This document shows positions 46,900-59,899 of a DNA stretch of 64,000 bases, one piece after another (the stretch's first letter is position 1; each line of letters starts with the position of its first letter). This DNA comes from Acorus gramineus (Eukaryota > Streptophyta > Magnoliopsida > Acorales > Acoraceae). The stretch is from NCBI GenBank assembly GCA_030737835.1, contig CM060847.1, positions 10,120,704-10,184,703 of the forward strand. Reading direction: 5' to 3'. The position numbers and the translations under genes are program-made. Under the pieces are notes generated by a model. That model worked only from the letters and a program-made list of their open reading frames with translations, searched no databases and was not told the DNA's origin.

Positions 46900-49800
46900 A
46901 TGTGTTGGTACTCTTACCGGCGGTAATATTTAGTAACCCCTGCGATTCTGCTTAGGAAGTTCGCCCCCTGTTTTTCGTCTGCCACGTAGGAAAGTACAAA
47001 AGCGTTTCTCCCCCTCGATTTTATTCTCATTTCAAAACTATGACCTTACTTATATGTCTAATTGAATTTTTTCTTACACTTATTAAAAATAAATTCATTC
47101 AATTTAAAATAGAAAAATATATATTTTTTATCAAAATATATACCTCACGTGATGTTTACTATTTAAAAAAAAAAAAAAACATATGAGATCTGAGTTTTTA
47201 TTGATAAATGTGAGTCATGTGACTGAGTGTATCTTTTTTCTTGTTGAAATGGATCCAATTGGGCCTGCACATAAAGCCCACAGTTTTTTTTCTTTATTTT
47301 TTGAAATAATATCTTATTTTATTTAATAAGTTATGTATTTTAATTAAAAAAAATAAAATATATATTTCAATAAATTGTGGAGATTCATTTTTATAAAATA
47401 TGTTAAAATAAATTCTTATCGTGTTAGAGCAAGGGTCGATGAGTAATGAGTTATATGAAACTATAGAATTGAAAAATGGATATATACAAGCCATGCAATG
47501 TCGTATATTTCATGAGGTGGTAATTTTTTTTTATTAATTATTATACAAGTTGGCATGTACATTTTATTTTAGTATATACACCTTATTGTTTTTGTAAATA
47601 CATATTTTACATGAAGTATACACTATTATTAAAAACTAAATCATCCGGAGACTGGCAGGATTGCAACTGAAGATTTACTTATATTAACCTTTGCAAAGAG
47701 GCAAGTCTAGCTTGCAGTCCATTTTTTAGTTAGTCAATATTTGATAAAACACATTTTTTCTTGTATTTTACTGAAACAAATCATTCAATCCACTAGAGTC
47801 TATATATATATTTTTTATAACTGATTTTTTCATGGTTCATAAATGTGATAGTAAAAAAGACTACAAACAACTTTGCTATCTTTAGGCCCCTGTTTACCAT
47901 GCGTCTACATACGGTACACGTGCTCATTTATTCTCTCTAACTAACATTCTATGCCACATTTTAGTTGGTTTTTAGTGTCTCATATCATTTATTCCCAATT
48001 TTTCAGTTTTTAGTAGTTTTTTGCTTTATATCTTTTTGAGATTTTGTAAGAAACAAGTGTCATTTTATGCTATAATCATAACTAGCCAACATTTTTTTTT
48101 CGGGTTTCAGTTATGTTTAGAAGTGGTTATACACATGTTGATGGTCTTCTTTGTGCTTCAACATTTGTTTATAAAGATATTAAAACTTAAATGCATTCCC
48201 TTTTTAGTATGCTTATCTTTTGATTGAGTTGCTTGAAGGTGAGTGGCCAAACTCTTATCCTACGAACTGCAGGTTTTTTTTTTTTTTTTCATTTGTCATA
48301 AAGTTTCATGCAGTTTTTCTTTGAATTTTTTATTTTTTGTCTATTTTATAAGAAAATTTAAATTGCATATATAAAATATCTAGATGCTGGGTCACATAAG
48401 TTATTAGCTTGGGAGTATAAGGATACTGTGGTCATTTTGTATTTTGTGAGTTGTGGCATTTTAGTCTTTTTATATTTTGTAGATTAGGAGTACAGGAAAC
48501 CATTTTTTTTATTTGGTTGTTTTATATATATTTTTCAACTTTTCCACTATACGAATTACTGATCTTATAAAAATTAGTCATATACATTTTATTTTTTATA
48601 TATTATGAAATTCAATGATAAAAAAAAAATTCACTCTATGTCAATGAAATAAATAAATAAATATTAGGGAAAATAATTAACAAAGAAAAATGTGTCAATG
48701 TAGTAATTGTACTGAGATCAATTAAAATTAGACAAAACTCATGAATTTGTGTAAAAGATGGAGAAGTGATATTGATGTTGTAGAATAAACTACATTAATG
48801 AGAAAATTCAAAATTGCAAATGTATATATTCATGTAACATGATAATGAAATCCATAAAATTATATATAAATAGAATCATTTCAAAAACTTGTGATCAAGA
48901 TAACTATAATAATTTTCTCAATTTACAAAAAATCTTTAACATGCCAATGGATCATAAATCAACAAGTTTTTAATAAAAAATGAGTATGTTTCACTTAATA
49001 TAAATGATAAATAAAAGCTTACTAGATCATTCATCATGCAAGAGCTTGCCTTCTGATCTTTGTATTCTCCTCAAGTACTAGATTTGGTGTATGGGATGAT
49101 GAACGAGCAAAAAACATAAATAAAATGAATAATGTTCTCGCAACGATGACATATTTATAATAAGTAACTCGCCAAGATCAACTTTACTTGTCCCATGCTC
49201 AGTGACACGCGTCTTTTTGCTTGGCTCAGAACTCGTAATTGGCGTTAGATGTGTCTCATTTATAAGAATCGATATCCTTATTGCTTAAATAGCGTGTATA
49301 TTCTAATTGCATATGTTGATATAAATCAGTAAAACTTATTTCAGTAAGTATACCTATAAAAGCTCAGTTTCATTTAACTTTCATGATCAATATTCGTGTT
49401 TCCTAATTCGATCATACTTATTATACGTGCCCTTTAATTTTTAAAATTTATGTCTACTGAATGATTGGTAATCGATGTATTATTTTATTGAGCCATAGGA
49501 AATCAAATTATAGGAAATAATGAGTTGTTGATTCAAGGATAATCTTTCACTAGATTAATGATTTTAGAAGATAAATTATTAAATTAGAAATGTCACATAA
49601 GCATTCTTTCACAATTCCCCTAATTGAGATGATATTCTCCCGTTAAATTAAATTGTAAACTTACTCCATTGATTTTGGTCCTATATTCATCAAAAGTTAA
49701 TGGATTATATCAAAAGCATATAATATTTGCAAACCAAATATTTAGCCAGTATAAGATAATACTTAGGAAATTTATTCTTAGATAAACCCCAAAACAACCA

Positions 49801-50600
49801 TTTTTCTCATCAATTTTTAAAATCAGTTCCATTACCCAAATCATTTACTTTTATCATTAAAAAATTGATAAATTTTCAATAAAATATTATTGAGTTAATA
49901 CTATCACTGAAAACTATAAAAACCTCATCAAACTTCGGGTATAAATGGTTTACTCACTATGAAAACTATAAAACTTCACTTATTACCAAATTGTCGGTAT
50001 AAATAATTTGGCAAACTAATGTTAAATGAAATATTATTTGAATATTCTGACGAACGTTACGTTAGAAGTTGAAGACTTAAAATTAAATATAAAAAAGAAA
50101 AGGATCGATTACTAAACATTATTTACACGAACTTAAAGATTTAAAAAAAAAACCATATTTTTTTATCTTTTCAAATGAATTCCTCCACAAAAAAGTTCCC
50201 GCCTTGACTATAATTACCAAAGTGCCCTCCTCAGTGATATCAATCTAGTTAAAACGATGGACATAAATATTCAAAAAAAAAAAAAACTATAGACATAATA
50301 AATAAATGAAAGGCCATGCTTTAGTTTAATTAACCATATATATATTTTAGTGAATAAATACCACTCAATTATTTATAATCACACACATCACAAACTCTAG
50401 AAATTTTTCTCTTATACTTCCATGTCTTTCATTACTTTTGATTCTATTTAGTTACTCTAGTTGTTTTTTACATTTTTTAAAATTTATTTTAGACCTCTAT
50501 TTTTATTTTTATTTTGAGAATTTTTTTAATGAGATTAAAAATTTTAAAAATATAAAACAAAAGGTTGACAAGAATTATGTTCTGCCTACAAACGTCAAGG
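46900..50600. other. Long AT-rich intergenic stretch, no gene seen
   Basis: About 3.7 kb. It likely holds promoters of the two divergent neighbours at its edges. 'ggcccctgtttacc' at 47886 looks like one end of a MITE, but no matching second end was found. Confidence 0.45.
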
Positions 50601-50618
50601 ACTTCTCTTTTTCTCTTC

Positions 50619-50627
50619 TATATAAAG
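50619..50627 (+). promoter_or_regulatory. TATA box of the response-regulator gene
   Basis: TATATAAAG, about 92 bases before the ATG, with a pyrimidine-rich stretch before it. Position fits a transcription start near 50650. Confidence 0.65.
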
Positions 50628-50718
50628 CACACTCTAAGCTCAAATTTACTCCAGTGTGTTCAACATTTCTCTTCATTTGAGCTACATTTTCTTTCTTGTA
50701 ATCCTTAATAATAACATT

Positions 50719-53709
50719 ATGGCCTCCTCTTCTACACCAAATTTGCCAACCAATTTCATGTCCGGACTTCGAATTTTGTTGGTTGATGATGAGAGATTAT
50801 GTTTAAAAATAATTGGAAGGATGCTTAGAGCATGTAATCACCGAGGTAATTAATTAAGTCGTTGGAGATCGAGACTGTTTGATTGAATTTCCCAATTCAA
50901 TTAAATTAATATCGATCCTCGTTAGTTTTTTCATTCTTGCAAATATCATAAACGTTTATGGTTTAGTTATATGGGTAGCTCTTTTTGTTCCTTATTTTGT
51001 TAAAGATAATTTTGAATTTGTAGCTCTCTAATTTTTCTAAATGTATAATTATTTTCTATTGTTTCTTATTATTTATGTGATTTTTTTGTGAATAGATCGA
51101 GCTTATATATCTTCTTTTCTCTCCCTGAAATTTCTGTTTTCCAGTCTTTATTCATGCCCAGGTTTCATATTGTGCCAAAAATTAAATTAATCCGGGAGTC
51201 TATTTAATTATGTTTTATTTTCAGCTAGAACTTTGTCTCTCAACCTTTAATTAATTGTAAATTTTAATATCATGTCTTTATCAATCTACACATATCATCA
51301 TTGCGTTCCAAATTTTCTTGGTATTTTTTTTTTTTCATATTCATAATCTCCTTTTGCATATTGCCAATAATAAAATTAATTAGTGACAATCAGTGACTCT
51401 TTTAAGGTAATTAATCTGCGTGGACTAAAATTGTCCCATGGAGTTTCAATCCAAGTGAGATACAAGCTGGTTTTTAATCTGTTTTTCAAATTATGGCATT
51501 CATATACATAGTTATTTTCATAAGCATAGTTATGCTTAGTTATAAAAAAAATCATATCAATATTTGGTAGGCCAACTAATGATCAATTAATTGTGTATTT
51601 CCAGTAACTACGGTAGAGCGCGGTCGGGCCGCTCTAAGAATACTCGCTGTCAACAAGGGCGCATTCGATCTCGTCATCACTGATCTCTACATGCCTGAGA
51701 TGAATGGCTTTCAATTAACAGATGAAGTTGTAACCACTGATAAATACATGCCAGTCATAAGTAAGTTCACTAAACCACATCAACCTATTATCCAAATTGA
51801 AATCACTTAGAACAATATACATTACTCATACATTGATCTTAAATCAGTGATATCAGTCGATACTCGCCAAGAAATCGCGATGCAAAGCCTCCAAGCGGGG
51901 GCGTGTTACTTCATTATGAAACCAATATCGAAGGAGGAGGTGAACAACCTATGGCAACATGTATATAAGAAGCATTTGGAGCAACCGGCTGATGGATTCG
52001 GATGCGAGAGGTGCGCGAGGGGAGCACATTCTACGCGCAATGATAGGAGGGGCGGTGCCAGAGTTGGTCGAGAGGCCGTGTGGGAGGAGGGCGAGTCTTC
52101 GTCGAGGAAGGGGAAATCGAAGTACAAGATCATCAAGAAGTACTACAGACCAAGGACAAGTGGCAAACCGAGGACAATCGAGGGCGAGGTCGAGGGCGAG
52201 AAGGCAAGGGTTCATTGGCACCCAGAGCTCCATATGAAGTTCTTGGAGGCTTACCAGGAGATTGTGAAAAGGAAGTCAAGTAGGTGTTTGTGTTGTTTTT
52301 TTGTTGATTTGGTGTTGGTGTTGCTGATAATGTGGATGTGGTTTGCAATGCAGAGCCTATACCCAAGACGATTCATGAGTTTATGGGTGTTCCTGGTATC
52401 ACGCGTGAAAATGTTGCTAGTCACTTGCAGGTACGAAAAGAAAGTGTGTTCTTATATACTGTCAAGGTGAAAATAAACGAATGTGAAAAAAACTAAAATT
52501 TTTCTTTGTCCATTCAATAAAATCAAATATAATATTTTATTTTGAAAATTTGAAAAAAAAATCTCATTCAAGGATTGTGAATATTTTTCATTACATGCAT
52601 AAATAACATAAAAATAAAGATTAGTTAAACTTTTCATTTGCTTTATATCAATTTTACTTGACTCAAATATTTATACTTTTATTTTTCATTCAAGATTGTG
52701 CACAGATACACCCACTACACATGTAACTCCGAATTAATAAAATTAAGATTTTGATTTATTTTAAAGATCAAAACTTTCCCTTTTGGGCATGTTAGATTTT
52801 GCTTTTTTAGTAGATTACATGTCTTTTTTTTTCTTAACCATCTGTCAAAGTAGTTCCAAAAATGCAATCAAAATATCCATTTTTGAACAAACAGACGCAC
52901 AAACCACATTTTCTCTTCACTCTTCACGTACGCAGATTTCTCTCATAAAATCAGATTTTGCCCCAAAATGACAGTTCTCAAAAAACCCGTTCCGCGGCCA
53001 TGGTTTTTTACACCCTATTTATAACTAGACCTCGCGCGCTCTGTGACTGCAGAAATATCGAATGTACCTCCAACAACTGGAAGCCATGAGAGAGGCAGAG
53101 AAGAATTCGATCGAAAACGCGCCCCGATCCTTCAAGGCCCTCTACGGATCGATCCCTCCGAGAAGCAGCGGTACCCCAATTCCGCTACTCCCCGCCACTC
53201 TTCCTCCTCCTCCTCCTTCCCTCACAGTCTCCCAACCACAACCACCACCACCAATGCCAAGCCTCAACATCCCCCCACAACACACCCAAGGCATCATTGA
53301 CTATAACTTTGTTGACAACTTCCCCTACACATTCCCAATTGCTCCTCCTCCTCCTCCTCCTGCTCAGCCAACTACAGACGTTGGCTTGACTGGCCTACTT
53401 CTCGAATCGGACTTCACTGAAGTGGACGGGTTTCTCAGGTCGAGGGAGGCGAGTCCGGCGCGCATGGGCTTTGCCGGCCAGTACAATGAGATTGACCTGG
53501 AAGAGCTGTTCTGTCAAGAGGTTATGTTGAATGGGGGATGGTTTGGTTACTTTGTAATGTGAATTTGAGACTAATGTGATTTGGGGATTGTTTTGCAGCT
53601 GCCGGAGGGAACCGGGAACGCCGAGCCGGAGCAACCGCTCGATGTGTCGGACTATCAGATCGACGACTTCGAACTGCGAACCGACTTACCTGAGGAGACT
53701 CAACCATGA
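50719..53709 (+). CDS. Type-B two-component response regulator (receiver plus GARP domain)
   Basis: A nuclear transcription factor at the end of cytokinin-type phosphorelays. Exons are 50719-50845, 51605-51760, 51848-52279, 52354-52430, 53053-53520 and 53599-53709; the frame is continuous, giving about 456 aa. The receiver domain (about 17-135) keeps the acidic pair Asp23-Asp24 (LLVDDE), phospho-acceptor Asp69 (LVITDLYMPEMNGF), Ser97 (MISVD) and Lys119 (FIMKPIS), so it should be phosphorylatable. A basic stretch (KGKSKYKIIKKYYR) precedes the GARP/Myb-like DNA-binding domain at about 213-272 (RVHWHPELHMKFLEAY, ITRENVASHLQKYRMYL). A Pro-rich region and acidic end follow. It is shorter than many type-B members. 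The exon 5 donor (GAG|GTTATG) is weaker than the others. Confidence 0.93.
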
Positions 53710-54263
53710 ATGCATGCATGCAATGCTTGTACCTGAACTTCTTCATGGTTGATATATGAAATAAATATAGTGTTTTATGTGAGGTTTCAATGTGAAACTA
53801 AATGGGTAGTGTGGATTTAATAGCCTCTGTAGCCAATTATTAACAAATGTATTACTTAGATGGAAAAAAAAATGATTTAAAAAAAATTCAAGCATTGAAT
53901 CTCCATTCATGAGAAAGTTTAATTAAACTGAACATTGATTCATACTCGTATTGGTTCAAATTGAATATCTAGTCATTCCGATCAGTTCAAAGCTAACATC
54001 CATTCATGCAAATTTGTTCAAATGGGATGTTCATTATATTCATGCTGATTGGTTGAATTGAACACCCATCAATTTCTTAAAATTATATTTCAACCCTTTC
54101 TAGTGCACAGCGGATTAATGACATTATGAGGATAGAAAAATATACTTATGGATGCCAGATCTCTGTTCCATACCAAAATATAATTCTCCTTATGTTGACA
54201 TATTTGATCACCTCCAAAATAAGTGATCTCGCACAGATGATGGATTTTTAATTAATTTACAGA
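53710..54263. other. 3' flank of the response regulator, no further gene
   Basis: AT-rich; contains the probable 3' UTR. Confidence 0.45.
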
Positions 54264-54988
54264 AGAAATTAATTAAAGGTCCAGGACACCTATGTAATTA
54301 TAATAGGTCCCTGGATTTTTTTTTATTTTTTTTAGGTCCCTAAAGTGGCTGAGATATTTTTCTGGGTCTTTGACACTAACAGCTGTTTCATTTTGTATGT
54401 ATTCTTTCTGTTATACCCCTCAATGTGTACATTATTATACACTGTGTACACTGTTATGCGCGGTGTGTACACTCTTATACCTGTTACAGGTTTTGTATGT
54501 TTCACTGTGTACACTATGTATCCGCAGTTTGTACATTGTTATACATGTTACAGGTTCTATGTGTTGTGGATTGGGTGATATCGATGGGCAAGATCGGGGC
54601 ACGAGGTAGGTCGGGGTCGCGGGAGGGGTCGCAGATCGGTTTGCAGGAGAGAGTGGGGGTGGCAATGGATCAGGCTCTGACGGGAGGCGGTCAGGGGAGG
54701 TCGGGGGGTGCTGGTGGAGACGAGATCGACGCAATATGAGGGGGGAGGCTGGTGATGGTGATCTCACATTTTCATTTGTTTTGGAGAGAAAGAAAAGGTT
54801 GAACGAGAAAGGAAAAAACATATTGAGTTGAGGGTAAAAGAGAAAAGAAAAAAATTAGGTTGGATGGAAGTTAGATGGAATTATCTAAACATAATACCAC
54901 CATAACTGAGGGACTTAAAGAAAATGAGAAAAAATCAAGGGACCTATTGTTATTACAGAGGTGTTTCTAAGGACCTCTAATTAATTTC
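54264..54988. mobile_element. TIR element carrying a minisatellite and a GC-rich interior
   Basis: The ends are inverted repeats of about 60 bp: 'gaaattaattaaaggtcc' at the left and 'gaaattaattagaggtcc' in reverse at the right, both continuing into 'aataggtccct'. The interior has a run of repeated 'tgtacac' and 'gttatacac' words (about 54423-54553) followed by a GC-rich block (54590-54740) unlike its surroundings. No transposase. The foreign-looking core suggests a captured host segment, as in Pack-type elements. Target duplication was not found. Confidence 0.6.
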
Positions 54989-55018
54989 CCTTAAAATATA
55001 AGTAATCTCACACATAAG

Positions 55019-55522
55019 TAGGGTTACAACTCGGACAGGTTGGGTTCTGGTTGACCCCAACCCGAACCCAACCTGAATTCTAAACTACTCAATCTAACCC
55101 GACCCAACCCGATTTTCAACCTGAATTGGACTAACCCGAACTCAACCCGTAATTAAATAAACCAGCTCGACCCAACCCGATTTTCAACCCAAATTGGATC
55201 AACTCGACCCAACCCGAATTTCTAATTTGATATACAAATTAAATAAATCAATCCAACTTAACCCATAAGATTAACTAGGTTTACCTAAAATTTAGACTAC
55301 TCATATTAGAAGCTACATAATGAACGGCCATGATCTTTTTTTTAACTATTAGTTTACGGGTTCGGGTTGGGTCGGGTTGTGAGTGAGGTCAGCCAGAACC
55401 CAACCCGATTTATGAGTCAACCCGAATTGACGAACCCGAACCTGATTTGATCAATCCAACCCATGTAAAAGTCAGATTCAACTCGTCAGGTTCCGATTCA
55501 ATCCAACCCAAGTAACAGCCTA
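55019..55522 (-). mobile_element. AACCCGA-type dispersed element, inverted copy
   Basis: About 500 bp rich in AACCCGA and CAACCC words, with degenerate inverted ends (about 'tagggttacaactcggacag' and, inverted, 'taggctgttacttgggttgg'). The same element, including the middle 'aggtaaacctagctaatctt'-type segment, occurs in opposite orientation at 57822-58281. Confidence 0.65.
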
Positions 55523-57140
55523 CACATAAAATGTTGATGAAAAAATAAATTACAGTCAAGGGGGCTGTATGTAAATAAAAGACCAGTACGTGTCATGTGT
55601 CATGATTATATTTTTCTTTTTATAATAATGAAAATGATTATACATGAAAAAAAAAATTTCAAAAAGTGATAAACATTTGAATATCATTCTCAAAAAAATT
55701 GAAATCAAAGTTTTAATAAAATATAAATCATTATTTAAATTATATTTTTCATTAATAAAAAAATGACATTATATTCTTCAAACAATTTTTCCATCTCCGA
55801 TTTTTCAATCCTTTTTATTGTCAATTAAATTGGCCCGGATATGATGTCTGTTTGTCCTTAGGTCAATCAGATGATTTTTATATCTCTGTGAATCTTTTTC
55901 TAAGAACAAAATATCTCTATGAATCAAAATCGTGAAATTGTTCGACACGTGTTGAGGGCTTGAGGGTCTTCATCATATATGGCTAATCATAGACAAGTGG
56001 GTTATATGTTTAACATTTGTATTTGTTTTGTTAATTACTTCATGCAAACCCATTCATTTTGAGAACTGTTTATCTTTTCATATGCATTTGGCTAAGGAAC
56101 GGACAGGTGTTTATCCTATACATTTTTTTTTTTTAGGAAATATTGGAATTTTTAATTAATGATGAAATCACACAAGATTTCCTTCCCTGATCTTGTGCTT
56201 GTTTTGCTCTCTCTTTTTCTCTCACACACAAAAAATAAAAACAAATAAACTTAAACATTAATTGAAATTTTAAATCATATAAATATACACATGTTATTTT
56301 TTGTATTAAAAAAAAATTAAAAAATTATATTTGTTATTTATTACGAAAATTGAAAATTCATATTTCTTATTTTGACTGATTTATTCTAATAAATGTTTAT
56401 TTTCATTTAAAATTTTAACTTATATTACATTAAATATTACATAAAAATATTTTTTAATATTGTCTTCTCAAACTTATCTTAGCCCAATCCAACACGATCT
56501 AAATGGGACCGGACAGTGCGGGTTCAAGTTTTTTACATGTTTGTTAGGATGGATTTGGGATAAAAAAACTAAACCCGTCACGGATTTGGGACAGGTTTAG
56601 AACATAATTTTATAAGCGAGTTTGGATTTGGGATTCACAAAATCCATCTCAACCCGCCCAGTTGTCGTCTTAGTCGGAGCATGACAAAATCCCAACCATC
56701 AAAAGGGAGGATTTTCTGGTTTGGGTCCACAGTTCACCCAAAATATACTGATAGATATTTATTGTGGAAGGTATTTATTGTGGAAGGTTCAGATATCAAA
56801 ATCAGGATGCACAAAATGTTTAAAAAGTCCACAACAAGGAAAATTTTGGGAGAGTTAATTACAAAATATTTTGAAATATATCATACACAATTTATAAAAA
56901 AAAATAAAATCAAATCAAATATACACTTTATCATTGATGAGCTCAAAGAATCAACAATCAAAAGAAACAAAAAAAAAAATTTAATTCAACATAACCCCAA
57001 ATATAATATAAACCAATAAAAGATCCATAAACAAAAGCACAACATTCATCCTCCTCCATTTTCCGATATAAACATGTTATTTTTGTGTATGGGTCATGCT
57101 AATTTCTTCTGTATCATTCCTCTCTATGGACTGTCACGTA
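55523..57140. other. AT-rich intergenic DNA, no gene seen
   Basis: A further proline-poor 'aacccg'-type patch lies near 56480-56660. The 112-codon frame at 56681-57019 is low complexity and unsupported. The part next to 57140 may hold the 3' UTR of the gene on the - strand. Confidence 0.4.
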
Positions 57141-57143
57141 CTT

Positions 57144-57551
57144 TCAGTACACAGACACCCCGCGAGAGGCGGCGATGGATTTATAAATCTCGATCATCAT
57201 CCGCCGCTCGAACTCCTTCGACGACTCCTTCACCTTGCGCCCGCGGGGGACCCTCCCGTCGCCGAACACCTGACTCCCGCTCGACGACGGCCCCCGGATG
57301 CCGAGCATGGCGTCCACGTAGGCGTCCCTCAGCCTCACCAGAAGCTTCAGAGGCGAGAACATCTTCAGCCTCAGCTTCGCCAAGGGTTGAACCTTGATAA
57401 GCCGCCTCCGTCGCGGGCTGCCGCTGTTGCCGCCGCCGAGTCTGACGACACGGAGGGTCTTGTGGTTCGGAGACCGGTCGAGGCGTTGGTAGGTTCTCCG
57501 GCGCCAGTAGAGCCTGAGGCGGTGGAAGAGTTGGGTTGGGAAGAAGTCCAT
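57144..57551 (-). CDS. Intronless small basic plant protein, function unknown
   Basis: 135 aa without introns; the ATG at 57551 is chosen because upstream codons translate only the (GA)n repeat of the 5' UTR. GC content is far higher than the surroundings, as for a real plant CDS. The product is Arg-rich: YWRRRTYQRLDRSPNHKTLR, a Gly run (LGGGNSGSP), an RRRRLIKV patch, SPLKLLVRLRDAYVDAMLGI and EFERRMMIEIYKSI near the end. The SPLK..RLRDAYVD..L block looks like a conserved motif of a plant-only family seen in uncharacterised proteins. No signal peptide or membrane span. A nuclear or nucleic-acid role might be guessed from the charge but is not shown. Confidence 0.78.
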   Translation of the reverse strand: MDFFPTQLFHRLRLYWRRRTYQRLDRSPNHKTLRVVRLGGGNSGSPRRRRLIKVQPLAKLRLKMFSPLKLLVRLRDAYVDAMLGIRGPSSSGSQVFGDGRVPRGRKVKESSKEFERRMMIEIYKSIAASRGVSVY

Positions 57552-57574
57552 GAGAGAGAGAGAGAGAGAGAGAA
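57552..57574 (+). repeat. (GA)n microsatellite in a 5' UTR
   Basis: An uninterrupted GA run (CT on the sense strand) immediately before the ATG of the gene at 57551. Confidence 0.85.
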
Positions 57575-57821
57575 TGAAATTTGGGTTTTTGTTTTTGTTT
57601 TGGTTGTTTGAGGAGTTGGGGAAGGAGAGGGAGGTTTTAAAAGGAGGGAGAAGAGGGAGTCTGGTCAAAGAGAGGGTTTGACTGTTTTAAACACTGTCGC
57701 AAAAGGTCCAAAGAAAGAGCAGCGGAGGTGGTTCGTTTTGTTTGACTATGCGGTCGCCGCCATTTTGGATTGACTGAACTATTCCTTCTTTGTTTGTATT
57801 TTTAGATAGTGAAGCAGCAAT

Positions 57822-58281
57822 TTAGGTCGGGTTGAACCTGAATCCAAACCTGATCGGTTGAATTCGATTTTTACATGGGTTGGATTGACCAAATCAGGTT
57901 TGTATTGACCAATTCGAATTGACTCATAAATAGAGTTAGGTTCAGATTGACCTCACTTACAACCCGATCGACCCAACCCGAATCCGTAAATTAATAGTTA
58001 AAAAAAAAAAAGATCAAGGCCGTTCATTTTGTAACTTTTAATCTATGTAGTCCAAATTTTAGGTAAACCTAGCTAATCTTACAGGTTGGGTCTGGTTGAT
58101 TTATTTAATTTGTAAACCATGTTAGAAAATCGGGTTGGGTCGGATTGGGTTATTTAATTACGGGTTGAGTTCGGGTTGGTCCAATTCGGGTTGAAAATTG
58201 AGTTTGGTCGGGTTAGGGTTGAGTAGGTTGGGTTCGGGTTAGGGTCAACCCGAACCCAACCCACCTGAGTTGCAGCCCTAG
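57822..58281 (+). mobile_element. AACCCGA-type dispersed element, second full copy
   Basis: Ends in 'gagttgcagcccta' and matches 55019-55522 in reverse over its whole length, including 'tcaaggccgttcattttgta' and 'aggtaaacctagctaatctt'. The two copies flank the basic-protein gene as a 0.46-0.5 kb inverted pair. Confidence 0.7.
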
Positions 58282-59896
58282 TGAAGTGAGATATTCCTTA
58301 GTGTTTTTGTTTTTTTATTAAAATTGAAAATGCTATTTAATAAAGTATATATTATTATGAAAAATTGGATGAATCTATTTTGTAGAAAATGAAAATAATT
58401 TTTAATGATGTTTATATTTAGTTAGATAGCTATCGAACTATCTGAGTTGCACATAAGACTATTCTATATATAGACTGCGTGTAACAATGCTATGTTTGTA
58501 TGTTTTGATTAAAATTAAATCGTATTTAATTTTCTAATAGAATTTGAGATATTGAGAAGAACAAAATGTTAAATGTCTTTCAAAAAAAAAATGGGACAAT
58601 GTTTTGTTTTCAGTTTTCTTAAAATCATGTTTTATTTTTTATTAAAATTGCGATTGCTTCACAAGCAATTTTTTTTTTTTTTAAGATATCAAAAGGAGGT
58701 TTTTTTTTAAGATATCGGAGGAACCTAAATAACAGCATAACCAGAAAGAACCAAAGATAACATATTCTAATTAACCAGCCTTATTAGTTTTGAAGCTTTA
58801 TTATGAAAACATAAATAGCAACGCTAAACAAACATTTTATGTTGTTTTTAAGATGATTGGCAGTGTGGCATGACTGTATTCACCCATGTTCATAAATTAT
58901 TTATTTAGTATTTTTTAAAGTACTCAAAGGACTGTAGATATAAGATTTTTTGGTCATGGTTGATGTATTATGTGGGAAAACAAGAGAGTCTTCTGGAGGG
59001 GCATTAGAGTCCACTGCTCATTCTTTCTTTCCAGAATTAATTGCGGCCAACCTCTTTGACCGAGACATTGAGTTACAAATAAACACAATTATTATATACA
59101 ATGAGAGAACTCCAACAAATGAAAATAAAACAAAAAATAATAATAAGAAGAAGATATTATGGACATGCAGATAATCAAAAGAGGACCAACACCTAAAAAG
59201 CATTAGTCCAATAATTACCCGGGCGAAAGGAAGAAAAATTGTTTTTCTGTTCCTGCAGGCCAATAGAGAAAAAAATAGAGGGTGCAGTCCAACAAAAACA
59301 TTAAAATTACAAGGAGTCACTGAAAATGCTTTCTAGTTTCATTGAATTGGATTTTGTTGACTATTTTTCAAGTTTTTTTTTATGTTTACAATGTTGATTA
59401 CGACCACACCTAGAATCAGTCCTGGATAAAAATAATAAAAACAATATTTTAAAACCCCATGAAGAAGAGGTCCAATAGTCACATGATTGACGGAATAAAA
59501 TAAATGAACAGTGAGATATGTCACTCTTTCTTGTGAATTTGTTTTTCTCAACTCACATTTTTTTTCAAATCAAACTTAAAATTTCTCTTCAAACATAATA
59601 ACAATATATCCCCTTCTCTATATATCTCCCTTCCTTAACATTTTTAGGTATTTTTATGATTTTATAGTTTTTCTATTCTATTAAAATTTAAATTTTTTTG
59701 TTGCTTTAGACTTTTAAATTATTATAAAATACTGTGTATCTATTTTATAATATTATTATAGCTTAATATAAAATGATGTATAAGTTCAAACAAGTTAAAT
59801 TTTTTTAATATAAAAATAATCAATTCTCAGGGCCAACCCTGACCACACGTTGAAGAAGAGGTTTGAATTTTTTATTCAATAATATTGAAACTATTT
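58282..59896. other. AT-rich intergenic DNA, no gene seen
   Basis: A poly-T run at about 58669-58682. No feature recognised. Confidence 0.45.
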
Positions 59897-59899
59897 TAA

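Noticed and set aside
51906..52366. Multiple frames on both strands over the response regulator
   Set aside because: They are shadows of the GC-rich third exon, which reads in frame with the receiver and GARP domains.
54425..54739. Cys-rich 104-codon frame
   Set aside because: The Cys residues come from the 'tgtacac' minisatellite; no signal peptide or conserved family.
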